Part shown: positions 28,301 through 37,406 of the stretch, piece by piece
Numbering within the stretch: the stretch's first letter is position 1
How the letters are laid out: every line of letters starts with the position of its first letter
Source: Nostoc sp. NMS7
Lineage (GTDB): Bacteria; Cyanobacteriota; Cyanobacteriia; Cyanobacteriales; Nostocaceae
Assembly: GCF_017115085.1 (NCBI RefSeq)
Contig: NZ_JABXKJ010000249.1
Location: 99,475-150,980 of the forward strand
DNA length: 51,506 bases
Reading direction: 5' to 3'
The notes under the pieces: generated by a model
Seen by the model: the letters and a program-made list of their open reading frames with translations, nothing else
Databases searched by the model: none
What the model was told of the DNA's origin: nothing
Made by a program: the position numbers and the translations under genes

Positions 28301-30011
28301 GTTGGGTCAAAATCAGGGAGGAATCAGCATCTTGCAACATGAAAGCTAAACGTTCAGCTGGTAGTAAAGGATCTAAAGCAAGATAGGCTCCACCCGCTTT
28401 CAAAATTCCCAAAAGACCAACGATCATTTCCAGCGATCGCTCGACGCACAGTGCCACAATTGTTTCGCAACCAACGCCTACGGTTTGTAGATGGTGGGCA
28501 AGTTGATTGGCACGGCTATTAAGCTGGGCGTAACTCAATTGCTGGTTTTCATAAACAACAGCTACCTGTTCTGGATAACGCTCTACCTGCTGTTCAAATA
28601 GCTCGTGGATGCATTGATGTTGGAAGTGGTTGGTTTCGGTTTTGTTAAATTCAAATAGTAGTTGCTGGCGCTGATCTGGGCTGAGGATGTTTAGTTGGGC
28701 GATCTTGTTTGTGGGATTATTAATTGCACTAGCTAACACAGAGTTGAATTGTGCTGCCAAGCAATCCATATCTTGGTGAGTAAATAAGTTGGCATCATAG
28801 TGTAACTCTGCTGTTAGAGAATCATCCCCATGCAAACAGGAGAGTTTGACTTGGAATCGCTCAATACAACCGTACTGCTTATTAATAGAAAATGTGACAT
28901 TATCAGCCAAATACTTAGTAGGCTGCAATCCAAAATCAAAAGCAAATGGGAAAAATGACAATTCTTGACTCTTCCCATTACTAGAGACAACTTGTTCCCA
29001 ATTAAAAGTCTCTTGCCATTGATAAACCTCGCTAATCTTTTTCTCAATTTGTGGCAATATTTCCGCAAATGTCGCATTTTCATCGAAATCAGCAGCGACA
29101 GGGAGATATTTGGCCAGTAATCCAATTGCTGGCTTTAATTCTTCATAATTTCTGCCGTCACAGCAAATTGCGATCGCCATCTCCGACTTGTCGAGCAAAC
29201 GCCAAATTAATATCTGCCAGCAAGCCATTAAGACTGTCGCCACACTCACAGCATTTGTCTGTGCCAGTGCTTGAATCTTATCTACTATATCTGGATGGAA
29301 GTGAATATCAATAAATTGGGGTTGAAAGCCGATGTTGGTGGGCAGAGATTTTTCTCTAGGTAACTTTCCTTTCAACAAATTTGAAATATTCTGCTTGCGC
29401 CAATACTCTCTAGCAATTTCCGTATCTTCTCCTTCAAATAATTCAATCTGCCATGCGGAAATATCTGCATATTGCAAAGGTTCATTTGGTAATTGTTGTT
29501 GATGCAAACAAGCAGTGTAAGTATCACTTATTTCTCGCACCAAATTATTAATTGATATTATATCTGCACAAAAAGATGGCAGACCCAGCATTAAAATATT
29601 TTTAATTGGACAGAAACTAATTAAACTTATATCTAAAACACTACCATTCTGCCAATCAAAATTTATCTGTTTATATAGCTGAAATAAATTAGCAATTTCA
29701 CCTTGTTGTTTTTCTAAGTCTCGATCATGAAAATTGTAGTAATTAATAGATACCGAACTATTCTCATGGATAACCTGTAAAGGAATGTTCATTTCCTTTA
29801 ATGCCTGCAAGTTAGTTCGGAGAATTTCGTGTCTATCAACAATTTTTTGTAAGGCAACTTCGAGAATTGAATATTTGATATCTCCTTCAATTAAGACTGC
29901 ACACTGAACAAGATAGGCTTGGCGATCGCTTTCTTGTGCCAACAGCCATAAACGCTTTTGTTGAGGTGAAATTTGGAATCCTTCTATAGCAGAATTTTGC
30001 ATATTTACCAT
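25362..30011 (-). CDS. NRPS interface-like C*-A(Asp)-PCP-E
   Basis: This 1549-residue module should load, and epimerise, aspartate. The N-terminal condensation-like domain has lost the catalytic motif: the place of HHxxxDG reads SFCADIIS near residue 147. Such dead C-like 'interface' domains are known beside Asp A domains that recruit a stand-alone beta-hydroxylase. The A domain has YTSGSTGKPKGV near 619 and pocket residues D-L-T-K-I-G-H-V-G, an aspartate code. The PCP Ser is near 1027 (LGGDSII). The E domain carries HHLAVDDISW near 1217 and ends in a COM-donor-like tail (TPSDFPNANFSQSDLDKLL). A HIP1-containing in-frame repeat lies before RLYKTGDL. The hydroxylase gene lies 13 bp upstream. 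Predicted unit: D-beta-hydroxyaspartate. Confidence 0.94.
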   Translation of the reverse strand: MVNMQNSAIEGFQISPQQKRLWLLAQESDRQAYLVQCAVLIEGDIKYSILEVALQKIVDRHEILRTNLQALKEMNIPLQVIHENSSVSINYYNFHDRDLEKQQGEIANLFQLYKQINFDWQNGSVLDISLISFCPIKNILMLGLPSFCADIISINNLVREISDTYTACLHQQQLPNEPLQYADISAWQIELFEGEDTEIAREYWRKQNISNLLKGKLPREKSLPTNIGFQPQFIDIHFHPDIVDKIQALAQTNAVSVATVLMACWQILIWRLLDKSEMAIAICCDGRNYEELKPAIGLLAKYLPVAADFDENATFAEILPQIEKKISEVYQWQETFNWEQVVSSNGKSQELSFFPFAFDFGLQPTKYLADNVTFSINKQYGCIERFQVKLSCLHGDDSLTAELHYDANLFTHQDMDCLAAQFNSVLASAINNPTNKIAQLNILSPDQRQQLLFEFNKTETNHFQHQCIHELFEQQVERYPEQVAVVYENQQLSYAQLNSRANQLAHHLQTVGVGCETIVALCVERSLEMIVGLLGILKAGGAYLALDPLLPAERLAFMLQDADSSLILTQQHLTQLFSKTQAPIICLDTDWGVIGQQSDENLQKVATPENLVYVVYTSGSTGKPKGVAVEHQQLLNYLYSIQEKLDLPANASFATVSTFAADLGNTAIFPALCTGGCLHVISQERATSPEALADYSDRHPIDCLKIVPSHLDALLSASQPEKILPKKRLILGGEALNWKLAVKLQQYAPECQIFNHYGPSEATVGVLTFMFEGEPMGDKSDYVPIGRPLTNTQVYILDNYLQPVPLGVSGELYIGGNSLARGYLNHPELTRERFIPNPFQRSRGAKEDNCDRKACTKYSRLYKTGDLARYLPDGNIAFLGRIDDQVKIRGFRIELAEIELVLRQHPAIQESIVLARPDNLGNKRLIAYFVSNQQSESAVNDLRNFLKEKLPEYMLPAAFVQIKALPLTPNGKVDRQALPNPESVKPELAGKFVTPRNPIEEAIAKIWSGVLELEQVGIYDNFFELGGDSIISIQIIAKLNQAGLQLTPKQLFQNPTIAGLAVIAGTALTLKAKQETVTSSFPLTPIQHWFLEQHLDNPHQCNQSLLLEVPAEIAPDILEQTIQQLRSHHDALRLKFIPDESGWQQVNAGVDELKAVPFSYADLSALSVSQQAIAFETTATQLQTSLNITEGLLMGVALFNFGVNQPQRLLWVIHHLAVDDISWRILLEDFQQVYQQLSQGESVKLPAKTTSFQQWSKFLQEYAQTVQFQQESDYWLQASDDSISPVPIDDPDGAKSGALNDSVLVSLSIAETQALLQDVPVAYHTQINDVLLTALVQTFAQWTGSKSVLLDLAEPGRESITEDINYSRTVGCFTTIFPVLLTLAGISHSGEALKAIKEQLRSVPKHSIRYLSNSSVTAKPQNLLPTAQVSFNYQGQVDQILPNASLFKVVNQNFISNPSPQSNQLNINSFVLGSQLQLKWNYSTEIYQRATIEQLAAKFVEKLQALIAHCQSAQTGSYTPSDFPNANFSQSDLDKLLAKINRENKKTSK
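27435..27467. repeat. In-frame small dispersed repeat in the A domain (shared with 10032-10064)
   Basis: This 33-bp element with a HIP1 octamer encodes the extra residues NCDRKACTKYS before RLYKTGDL. The flanking A-domain DNA is also unusually similar to that around 10032-10064, suggesting that the C-terminal part of the A domain was copied between these two genes after the repeat was inserted. Confidence 0.75.
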
Positions 30012-30024
30012 CCATCACTAATTT

Positions 30025-31035
30025 TTATGACGCACAATACGGCTCTGCCATACCTACAAGCACTTTTCTATCTCCAATAAACGGCTTACGTCCATGAGCA
30101 GCTAGCATATTGTCGAGCATTAAAATATCTCCTTCCTGCCAGGAGAACGTTACTGATTCTTGTTGATATATTTGATTAATTTCTTCGATTACTGATGTTT
30201 CAATTTTAGAACCATCACCATATAAAGCGTTGCGTGGTAAATCTTCTTCTTTTAGCACCGAAAGTAGAGAATCGCGGACTGCTGTTTTTAAGTTGGAAAT
30301 ATGAAACAAATGTGCTTGGTTGAACCACACCATTTCACCAGTTCGCGGATGAGTAGCAATAGCTTGACAGACTTGACGTGTTTTGAGATTAGTTTCATCT
30401 TGCCACTCAAACTCGATATTAGCATGACGACAATAACTTTCTACCTCAAGTTTTTTAGTGGTTTGAAAGACATTTTGCCACTGTAAATCAAGTCCTTGTC
30501 CGTAATTACGGACATACATAACTTTTTTGAGAATGAATTGCTCTTTGATTTTTGGATCGAGCTGTTGAAATACTTTTCGACTATCAACAATTGGTGTTTC
30601 CCCGCCTTCTGTTGCCGCCTTTACACAAAAAAAACATATTTTTTTTGGCCAGCTTCGGGCGTATGCCATTTCATTGTGTAAAGGAATTGATTCTTCTGCG
30701 GGGTATTCAGTTGATGTATATATATTACCACTTACTTGGCTGCGAGGAGTTGACCCATAAGAATATTCAATTAATTCTCCAGAAATAGTTTTAATTAACT
30801 GTTCAAATTCCTCAACGGCTTTGATATTAAAGTTACGAAAAAGAATTCCTCCATATTGGAATAATTGAGCTTCTAGCCAATCCCGATTGTTGTTTACCCA
30901 GGTTATCAAGTTTATGCCATTGACATAAGGTTTAATAATTAATGGTAAATGCTGTTCTGGCAGAATAAACTCTGTTTTTATGAGTTCTTCTGGCGACACA
31001 ATGATTGGTTTTCGTCTACCTGATTTTAAATTCAT
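30025..31035 (-). CDS. TauD/SyrP-type Fe(II)/2-oxoglutarate hydroxylase (aspartyl beta-hydroxylase)
   Basis: This 336-residue protein shows the clavaminate-synthase/TauD fold features: LFRNF near residue 66, the metal pair H120-x-E122 in IPLHNEMAY, EGGETPIVD, and the distal His near 314 (LAAHGRKPF) with a 2-oxoglutarate Arg near 323. The HxE form is common in SyrP-like enzymes. It is encoded between a free-standing C domain (37 bp upstream) and the interface-like/A(Asp) protein (13 bp downstream), the arrangement expected of the interface-associated class of siderophore beta-hydroxylases. Predicted reaction: beta-hydroxylation of PCP-bound L-Asp to give the Fe(III)-binding beta-hydroxyaspartate. 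The substrate is inferred from the neighbour's A-domain code. Confidence 0.9.
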   Translation of the reverse strand: MNLKSGRRKPIIVSPEELIKTEFILPEQHLPLIIKPYVNGINLITWVNNNRDWLEAQLFQYGGILFRNFNIKAVEEFEQLIKTISGELIEYSYGSTPRSQVSGNIYTSTEYPAEESIPLHNEMAYARSWPKKICFFCVKAATEGGETPIVDSRKVFQQLDPKIKEQFILKKVMYVRNYGQGLDLQWQNVFQTTKKLEVESYCRHANIEFEWQDETNLKTRQVCQAIATHPRTGEMVWFNQAHLFHISNLKTAVRDSLLSVLKEEDLPRNALYGDGSKIETSVIEEINQIYQQESVTFSWQEGDILMLDNMLAAHGRKPFIGDRKVLVGMAEPYCAS

Positions 31036-31072
31036 TTGTTTTCGGCGTCAGTTGTAATTAAAACTATTTTTT

Positions 31073-32632
31073 CTAAATCTGACCATTGCCAGTAATTGCT
31101 TTGCGCGTTACCTGTCCTAACTTATGACGACGCACTGTTTGAAAATCTTGAGTTTTAAGTATTTGCTGTTGTTTTTCAGCTTCATTAAGAATTTCCACCA
31201 GTTGACTCAACTTGATATCAGGCTGTGCAACAACTGTGGCTAAAATAATTTCAAAAAGTTCCGACATAGAAGCGATAGTAGTAGCACGAAACAAGTTTGT
31301 TTTGTACTCAAAGAAACCTTTTAGTTCCTCTGATGTTTCTGAAATATCGAGCTTCAAATCATGCCGTACCATTCCGCTTTCAGTCTCTACAAGACTAAGT
31401 TTTAGTCCGGAAAACTTCAGTACTGAAATCGGGGTATTGTGGAGGACAAACCATACCTGAAATAGGGGTGTGTGATTGAGGTTCCGTTCTGGTTGTAATT
31501 CTGCAACTAGTCTTTCAAAAGGTAAATCTTGGTGAGCGTATGCAGCTAAAGCGACTTCCCTCACTCTTTGCAGTAAATCTCTAAAGCTGGGGTTATTTGA
31601 AAGATCAATACGTAATACTAAGGTATTAACAAAGAAGCCTATTAGCTCTTCTATCTCACTAAAATTGCGGTTAGCAACGGGAGAACCGACAAGAATATCT
31701 TCTTGAGCAGTGTACCAATACAACAACGTATTAAAAGCCGCTAGTAAAGTCATAAAGAGAGTGACTTCTTGCTGCTGGCTCAGAGATTTGAGGGATTTGG
31801 ACAGTGTTGGAGAAAGTGCGAAAAAGTGCCTTCTGCCAGCAGAACTTTCTACCTGAGAATGTGGTTGATCTGTTGGTAAAAGCGCAGTCTTAGCACCGTC
31901 CAGATGCTGCTTCCAATAGCCCAACTGAGTATCAAGTATTTCTCCTTGCAACCACTGTTGTTGCCATACAGCGAAATCTGCATACTGGATGGGGAGTTCC
32001 TTGAGTGGTGAGGGTTTTTCACGACAAAAAGCTTCGTAAAGTGCTGTCAGTTCTCGAATAATCACATCACCAGACCAGGCATCACAGATAATGTGGTGCA
32101 TCGTGAATAACAGAACATGTTCAGCCTCAGCGATTTGCAGCAGCTTAACTCGCAATAGTATTCCCTGTGACAGGTCAAAAGGTTGTCGGGCTTCTTCCTT
32201 TGCAAAATATTGTACCGACTGCTGCCGCTCACTTTCTGATAACTTTCGCAGGTCAATCACAGGCAGTCTCAACATCAAATCCGAAACTTTAACTTTCTCC
32301 TGCACGGGTTGCCCTCCCACTGTTTTAAAACAGGTTTGCAGTACTTCGTGTCGTTGCTGGATTAGATTAAGGCTTTGTTCGAGTGCTTTCACATTCAGGA
32401 GTCCCTCGAATGATATGGCAATGGGCATATTGTAAACAGGGCTGTGTGGATCTAATTGGTGAAGAATCCACAGCCGTTGCTGATGAAAAGACAAGGGGAA
32501 GCAGCTTGGATCTTGTCGTTTTGGAATTGATTTACTATTGACGGAACTTAAACCCTTGTGTTTCAAACGCAGTTCAAATAGTGCGCGTTGTTCTGGAGAA
32601 AGAGCAGCAATTCTTTGAGAAATATCATTCAT
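31073..32632 (-). CDS. Free-standing NRPS condensation domain
   Basis: This 519-residue protein is a single C domain. An N-terminal helix (IAALSPEQRALFELRLKHKG) almost identical in pattern to that of the beta-Ala NRPS precedes the C1 region FPLSFHQQRLWIL. The catalytic motif reads HHIICDAWS, with the His and Asp kept and Gly replaced by Ala. The protein ends in a basic stretch (TVRRHKLGQVTRKAI). It follows a PKS gene and precedes the hydroxylase and the Asp NRPS, whose own C-like domain is dead. It therefore probably forms the bond between the polyketide chain and (hydroxy)aspartate. Confidence 0.91.
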   Translation of the reverse strand: MNDISQRIAALSPEQRALFELRLKHKGLSSVNSKSIPKRQDPSCFPLSFHQQRLWILHQLDPHSPVYNMPIAISFEGLLNVKALEQSLNLIQQRHEVLQTCFKTVGGQPVQEKVKVSDLMLRLPVIDLRKLSESERQQSVQYFAKEEARQPFDLSQGILLRVKLLQIAEAEHVLLFTMHHIICDAWSGDVIIRELTALYEAFCREKPSPLKELPIQYADFAVWQQQWLQGEILDTQLGYWKQHLDGAKTALLPTDQPHSQVESSAGRRHFFALSPTLSKSLKSLSQQQEVTLFMTLLAAFNTLLYWYTAQEDILVGSPVANRNFSEIEELIGFFVNTLVLRIDLSNNPSFRDLLQRVREVALAAYAHQDLPFERLVAELQPERNLNHTPLFQVWFVLHNTPISVLKFSGLKLSLVETESGMVRHDLKLDISETSEELKGFFEYKTNLFRATTIASMSELFEIILATVVAQPDIKLSQLVEILNEAEKQQQILKTQDFQTVRRHKLGQVTRKAITGNGQI

Positions 32633-32701
32633 AAAAGTTAGATATTTTCATGCTTTTTGTTGTGAGAGAAACACTTACATAGACAATATCTTGAAATGAT
32701 C

Positions 32702-35700
32702 CTAAAAACTTGTTTGTGATTCTTTAGCAAGCAGTTCTTTAATTCCAGCGACTGAAAGATTTTCTACCTCTGCTAACATCTGAATTATCTCATCCATTTG
32801 TTCTGGTTTCAACTGTTTTTCCTGAATGACAGTAGTCAGTTCAGCAACAGTAGGGTTATCAAATAATAAAGAACGTAGGGGCAATTCTACTTGGAAGGTT
32901 TCCCGGAGGCGGGAAATAGTTTGAACAGCGAGTAAAGAGTGTCCGCCTAACTCAAAAAAGTTGTCGTAAATCCCCACTTTTTCAATGCCTATGAGTTCTT
33001 GCCAGATATCTACAATTTTTTGCTCAATCTGATTGCGGGGAGCGACATAAGTATTTCCTTGAAGAGGTCGCGGATGTCTGGTAGCAGATAATTGTCTATT
33101 ATTCTCTGATTGTTGGCTAAGAGAACTTGATACAAGGAAGTTATTAGTTTCGTCAATGACGGCTTGTAAATCTTGGGTTGAGACTACGACTTGAGAGAGC
33201 GAATTCTCCAATATTCGGCTAAAAGCATCCACAGCTTCTACAGATAAAAGCCCATTTTTAACATTTTCTTCACGCCACTTTTTGAGTTCGTCAGGAACGG
33301 TAGTATTCACCGCCATACCGACTTCTTGCCATGCATCCCAGTTGATTGACATTGTGAATTGACCATTTCTAGAAGTATTGCGGTGAGCAAAAGCATCTAA
33401 AAATGCATTAGCAGCACAATAGTCTACCTGTCCTAATCCTCCTTGGATTGAGGTCAGGGATGAACAGAGAACTAAAAAGTCTAAATTTACATCCTTAAGG
33501 ACATCATTTAGTACTGATGTCCCTCTGACTTTGGGCGCAAAAATACTCTCAACAATTTCTGGTGTTTTGAGTTGAATCATGCCACCACCAGCAACTCCGG
33601 CGGCGTGGATAACACCATGAATCTCACCGAAGTGTTCTAATGATTGAGCGATCGCACTACGCATTTGCTCATGATTAGTCACATCACCAGATAATACCAG
33701 TACTTCAGCCCCTAGTGCTTCTAACTGTTGGACTTTTTGAATCTTACAGCTAGTAGTATCATCAGCATCATCAGTTGTCAGCCATTGTTCCCACTGTTCT
33801 TTTGCAGGTAATCCAGAGCGTCCGACTAGAATCAGCTTGGCTTGTAACGTCTTGGCAAGGTATTCAGCAAGTACTAAGCCTATACCTCCCAGCCCACCTG
33901 TAATTAGATAAACTCCCCGTTGCTGCAAATGTGTTTTGCTTGTGGTAGCTTTTTGTAAAGAAACTGGTTCAAAAGTTTGAACCCAGCGATGATTGTGACG
34001 GTAGGCAATCGTTAAGTTGTCTGATGCTGTTAGTTCTGCAATCAACTGTTCTACAACTTGGTTTGTTCCTGATTCAGACAACACTACATCAACTAGCTGA
34101 CAGGTAATGTGGCTATATTCTTGAGGTATAACTTTACATGGACCTAAACTTATAGCCTTTTCAGGAGATAACTGTTCATCGCCAGTGATGTCGTATAGAT
34201 GATTAGTGACAACTAAGAGTTGAATAGAATTACTTAGCTGCTGTCCAAAAGCTGGCGCTAAGTAAATCAAACTATCAAAACTTAGATTTTGGATGGTTTC
34301 CAATGACTGAGGTGGCGATTGAGTAATCCCCCACAAATGGACGATCGCATTCGGTGTTTTACCTTGTTCTTTCAATGTTTGAATCAAGGCGTTATAGTCT
34401 TGCTGCCGAGCCTGATTGATAGTGTAAGTATTGCTATCAAGTTGGTTAAACTCTTCTCCCACTTGAATAGCGATCGCATCATGTCCAGATTGCCGCAAGC
34501 GTTGGATAATTTGTGTACCTATCCCACACTCATCAAGGAATACCAAGTAACAACCAGACGGAATCTCTCTTGTTTTGACTAGAGGAACTCTTTTCCAAGA
34601 AGGAACATAAAACCAGTCTGTAATATTTGACTTTTTACCCAGTTTGCTTTGCTTTTGAGTGAATCCGGCAACTTGTGCTTCCGGTTCTTTCCAGTAACGC
34701 TGACGCTCAAACGGGTAAGTAGGTAAAGGCACGCGGTAACGTCGTTCCTGAGCATAAAAATTAAACCAATTTACTGAAACTCCTGCCAACCAGAGCCGTC
34801 CTAAAATGTTGAGTAAGAAGGCTACATCTGAGTTTTTATCGTTGGGATGGCGTAGAGAAGGTAATACTACTTGTCTTGCGGCTTGATGAGAATGCTGTTT
34901 AACCAGAGTACACAAAGTCCGCCCAGGGCCAACTTCTAGGAGGATGCGATTTGGCTCTTCAAGCAATGCACAGATACCTGAGCTAAAGCGAACTGTTTGC
35001 CGTAAATGCTTTGCCCAGTAATTTGGATTTGTAGCTTGTTCTGCGGTGATCCAAGTGCCAGTGAGGTTGGAAACAAAAGGAATTTTTGGAGGATGTAGTT
35101 TGATTTGACTAACTTTATTTTGGAACAACTCCAAGATGGATTCCATCATTGGGGAATGAAAAGCATGGGAAGTATATAGATGACGACACTCTATATCTTG
35201 GAGCTTGTTGTGAAATGCATCTATAGCATCATCAGTTCCCGAAACCACACACAATGCTGGTGCATTGCTGGCAGCGAGGGATAATTTTTCATTCAGCAGA
35301 GGTATAACTTCTTCCTCTGGCAGTGGTACGGAGAGCATAGCACCAGATGGTAGTTGTTGCATCAGTCGCCCACGAGCCGCCACCAGCCCCAAAGCATCGC
35401 CAAGAGACATAACACCAGCTAAACAAGCGGCGACATATTCCCCAATACTATGCCCGATCATCGCCTGGGGAGAAATGCCCCATGACATCCATAACTGAGC
35501 CAGAGCATATTCAATCACAAATAGTGCTGGCTGAGTAATATCAGTTTGTTGTAGTTTTTCTGCTGTGCCTTTTGACTCAGACTCGCTCGGATAAATGAGC
35601 GATCGCAAATCCAAACCTAAATCAGGTTGAAGCAATTCACAACACAGATCCACCTGTTCTTGAAAAATCGGCTCAGTCTGGTATAGTTCTTTACCCATAT

Positions 35701-37333
35701 CCACATATTGAGCGCCCTGTCCAGGAAACATAAACGCGATGGAGCGATCGCCACTTTCGAGTAAGTGAGTGAAAACTCTTTGAGGATCTGGCTGCTGTAA
35801 GGCGCTGGTTGCATCTTCGATATCCTGGCACACCAATACGCAACGATGATTGAATTCCCTGCGTCCTACTTGCAACGTATGCGCCACATCCGCCAGGGTA
35901 ATATCGGGATGTTGCTTGAGGTATTGAAGCAGATTTGCTGTTGCAGTTTCCAAAGCGGAGTCTGTTTTGGCAGAAAGTACCAATAACTGCCAACGGCGAG
36001 AGGAACTGGAAGCTGGTAACGCTGGTGCCTCTTCCAGAATTACATGAGCATTAGTCCCACCAATACCCAAGGAACTGACTCCAGCCCGACGAGGGGTAAG
36101 TCCGGTTTTCCATTCTGTGAGCGTTGTATTAACGTAAAAAGGACTATTGGCGAAATCTATTTGGGGATTAGGTTGCTCAAAATTTAAGCTGGGTGGTATC
36201 TGCTGATGTTTAAGGGCTAGAACTGTTTTAATCAGTCCTGCAATCCCAGCAGCTGCGTCCAAATGACCGATATTTGTTTTTACTGAACCGATGGCACAAA
36301 AGCCCTTTCTATTTGTACTTTCACGAAAAACCTTTGTTAAAGCAGAAATTTCAATGGGATCGCCTAAGATAGTTCCTGTCCCGTGAGCTTCTACATAGCT
36401 AATTGTTTCAGGTTCTAGCCCAGCTAAAGCAAGTGCTTCTGCGATCGCATCTGCTTGTCCGTTAACGCTGGGTGCTGTGTAACCAACTTTACCAGAACCA
36501 TCATTATTGATGGCGCTACCTTTAATTACAGCATAGATATTGTCACCATCAGCGATCGCCTCAGCCAACCGCTTTAAAACCACAATTCCTACACCATTAC
36601 CAATAATTGTTCCCTTAGCTTTGGCATCAAAGGCACGACAGTGACCGTCGGGTGATAAAATACCCCCTTCTTCATACAAATACCCGGTTTTTTGGGGAAT
36701 GTGAATAGATACTCCACCTGCTAAAGCGATGTCGGATTGGTAATTTAATAGACTTTGGCAAGCTAAAGAAATAGCTACTAAGGAAGTAGAACAGGCAGTT
36801 TGTACTGTCAGACTTGGGCCTGTCAGATTTAATTTATAGGAAACGCGAGTCGCCAGGAAATCTTTCTCGTTGCCAATTCCCTTTTGGAAAATGCTAGCCA
36901 ATCCAGTGCGCTCGCTATTTAAATCCAATGATAAATAATTATTTGAACTAGAACCAGCATAAACTCCAATCCGACTTTCGCAACGTTGGGAGTCATAGCC
37001 AGCATTTTCTAATGCTTCCCATGCATTTTCTAAAAATAAACGATGCTGCGGGTCTGTAATTTCTGCTTCTTTGGGATTCAAGCCGAAGAATGAAGCATCA
37101 AATAAATCTATATTTTTTAATATAGCAAGCTTTTTTACATAATTAGAATTACTAAGTAATTCTGGATCAATTCCAGAGGCAATTAATTCTTCATTCGTGA
37201 AAGTAGATATTGATTCTACTCCAGAGCGTAAATTTTCCCAAAAATCTTCAATATTGTTAGCACCTGGAAAACGTCCTGATATGCCAATAATTGCTATTCC
37301 TTCTAGAGAATTTGGCGTTTCTGAAATACTCAT
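32702..37333 (-). CDS. Type I PKS module KS-AT-KR-ACP
   Basis: This 1543-residue protein is the first PKS extension, acting on the acyl-aminoacyl chain from the FAAL-NRPS. KS: TACSTSL, HGTGT and NIGH. AT: GHSIGEY and HAFH, malonyl-CoA type. KR: intact TGGLGGIG loop, SSLTS, VDYCAAN; no DH or ER. ACP: LGGHSLL. The acidic C-terminal tail ML-AEVENLSVAGIKELL parallels that of the PKS at 14081-18709; both are followed by a condensation protein with the IAALSPEQR N-terminus. The start has an AAGGA ribosome site. The gene is 73 bp downstream of the FAAL-NRPS gene and 69 bp upstream of the free-standing C gene. Confidence 0.96.
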   Translation of the reverse strand: MSISETPNSLEGIAIIGISGRFPGANNIEDFWENLRSGVESISTFTNEELIASGIDPELLSNSNYVKKLAILKNIDLFDASFFGLNPKEAEITDPQHRLFLENAWEALENAGYDSQRCESRIGVYAGSSSNNYLSLDLNSERTGLASIFQKGIGNEKDFLATRVSYKLNLTGPSLTVQTACSTSLVAISLACQSLLNYQSDIALAGGVSIHIPQKTGYLYEEGGILSPDGHCRAFDAKAKGTIIGNGVGIVVLKRLAEAIADGDNIYAVIKGSAINNDGSGKVGYTAPSVNGQADAIAEALALAGLEPETISYVEAHGTGTILGDPIEISALTKVFRESTNRKGFCAIGSVKTNIGHLDAAAGIAGLIKTVLALKHQQIPPSLNFEQPNPQIDFANSPFYVNTTLTEWKTGLTPRRAGVSSLGIGGTNAHVILEEAPALPASSSSRRWQLLVLSAKTDSALETATANLLQYLKQHPDITLADVAHTLQVGRREFNHRCVLVCQDIEDATSALQQPDPQRVFTHLLESGDRSIAFMFPGQGAQYVDMGKELYQTEPIFQEQVDLCCELLQPDLGLDLRSLIYPSESESKGTAEKLQQTDITQPALFVIEYALAQLWMSWGISPQAMIGHSIGEYVAACLAGVMSLGDALGLVAARGRLMQQLPSGAMLSVPLPEEEVIPLLNEKLSLAASNAPALCVVSGTDDAIDAFHNKLQDIECRHLYTSHAFHSPMMESILELFQNKVSQIKLHPPKIPFVSNLTGTWITAEQATNPNYWAKHLRQTVRFSSGICALLEEPNRILLEVGPGRTLCTLVKQHSHQAARQVVLPSLRHPNDKNSDVAFLLNILGRLWLAGVSVNWFNFYAQERRYRVPLPTYPFERQRYWKEPEAQVAGFTQKQSKLGKKSNITDWFYVPSWKRVPLVKTREIPSGCYLVFLDECGIGTQIIQRLRQSGHDAIAIQVGEEFNQLDSNTYTINQARQQDYNALIQTLKEQGKTPNAIVHLWGITQSPPQSLETIQNLSFDSLIYLAPAFGQQLSNSIQLLVVTNHLYDITGDEQLSPEKAISLGPCKVIPQEYSHITCQLVDVVLSESGTNQVVEQLIAELTASDNLTIAYRHNHRWVQTFEPVSLQKATTSKTHLQQRGVYLITGGLGGIGLVLAEYLAKTLQAKLILVGRSGLPAKEQWEQWLTTDDADDTTSCKIQKVQQLEALGAEVLVLSGDVTNHEQMRSAIAQSLEHFGEIHGVIHAAGVAGGGMIQLKTPEIVESIFAPKVRGTSVLNDVLKDVNLDFLVLCSSLTSIQGGLGQVDYCAANAFLDAFAHRNTSRNGQFTMSINWDAWQEVGMAVNTTVPDELKKWREENVKNGLLSVEAVDAFSRILENSLSQVVVSTQDLQAVIDETNNFLVSSSLSQQSENNRQLSATRHPRPLQGNTYVAPRNQIEQKIVDIWQELIGIEKVGIYDNFFELGGHSLLAVQTISRLRETFQVELPLRSLLFDNPTVAELTTVIQEKQLKPEQMDEIIQMLAEVENLSVAGIKELLAKESQTSF

Positions 37334-37406
37334 AAATTTATCCTTAATGCCGATTTATTTTGTCTGCTGATAGCCAATTTTTGCTGTTGATATCGTGCCT
37401 TTCTAC

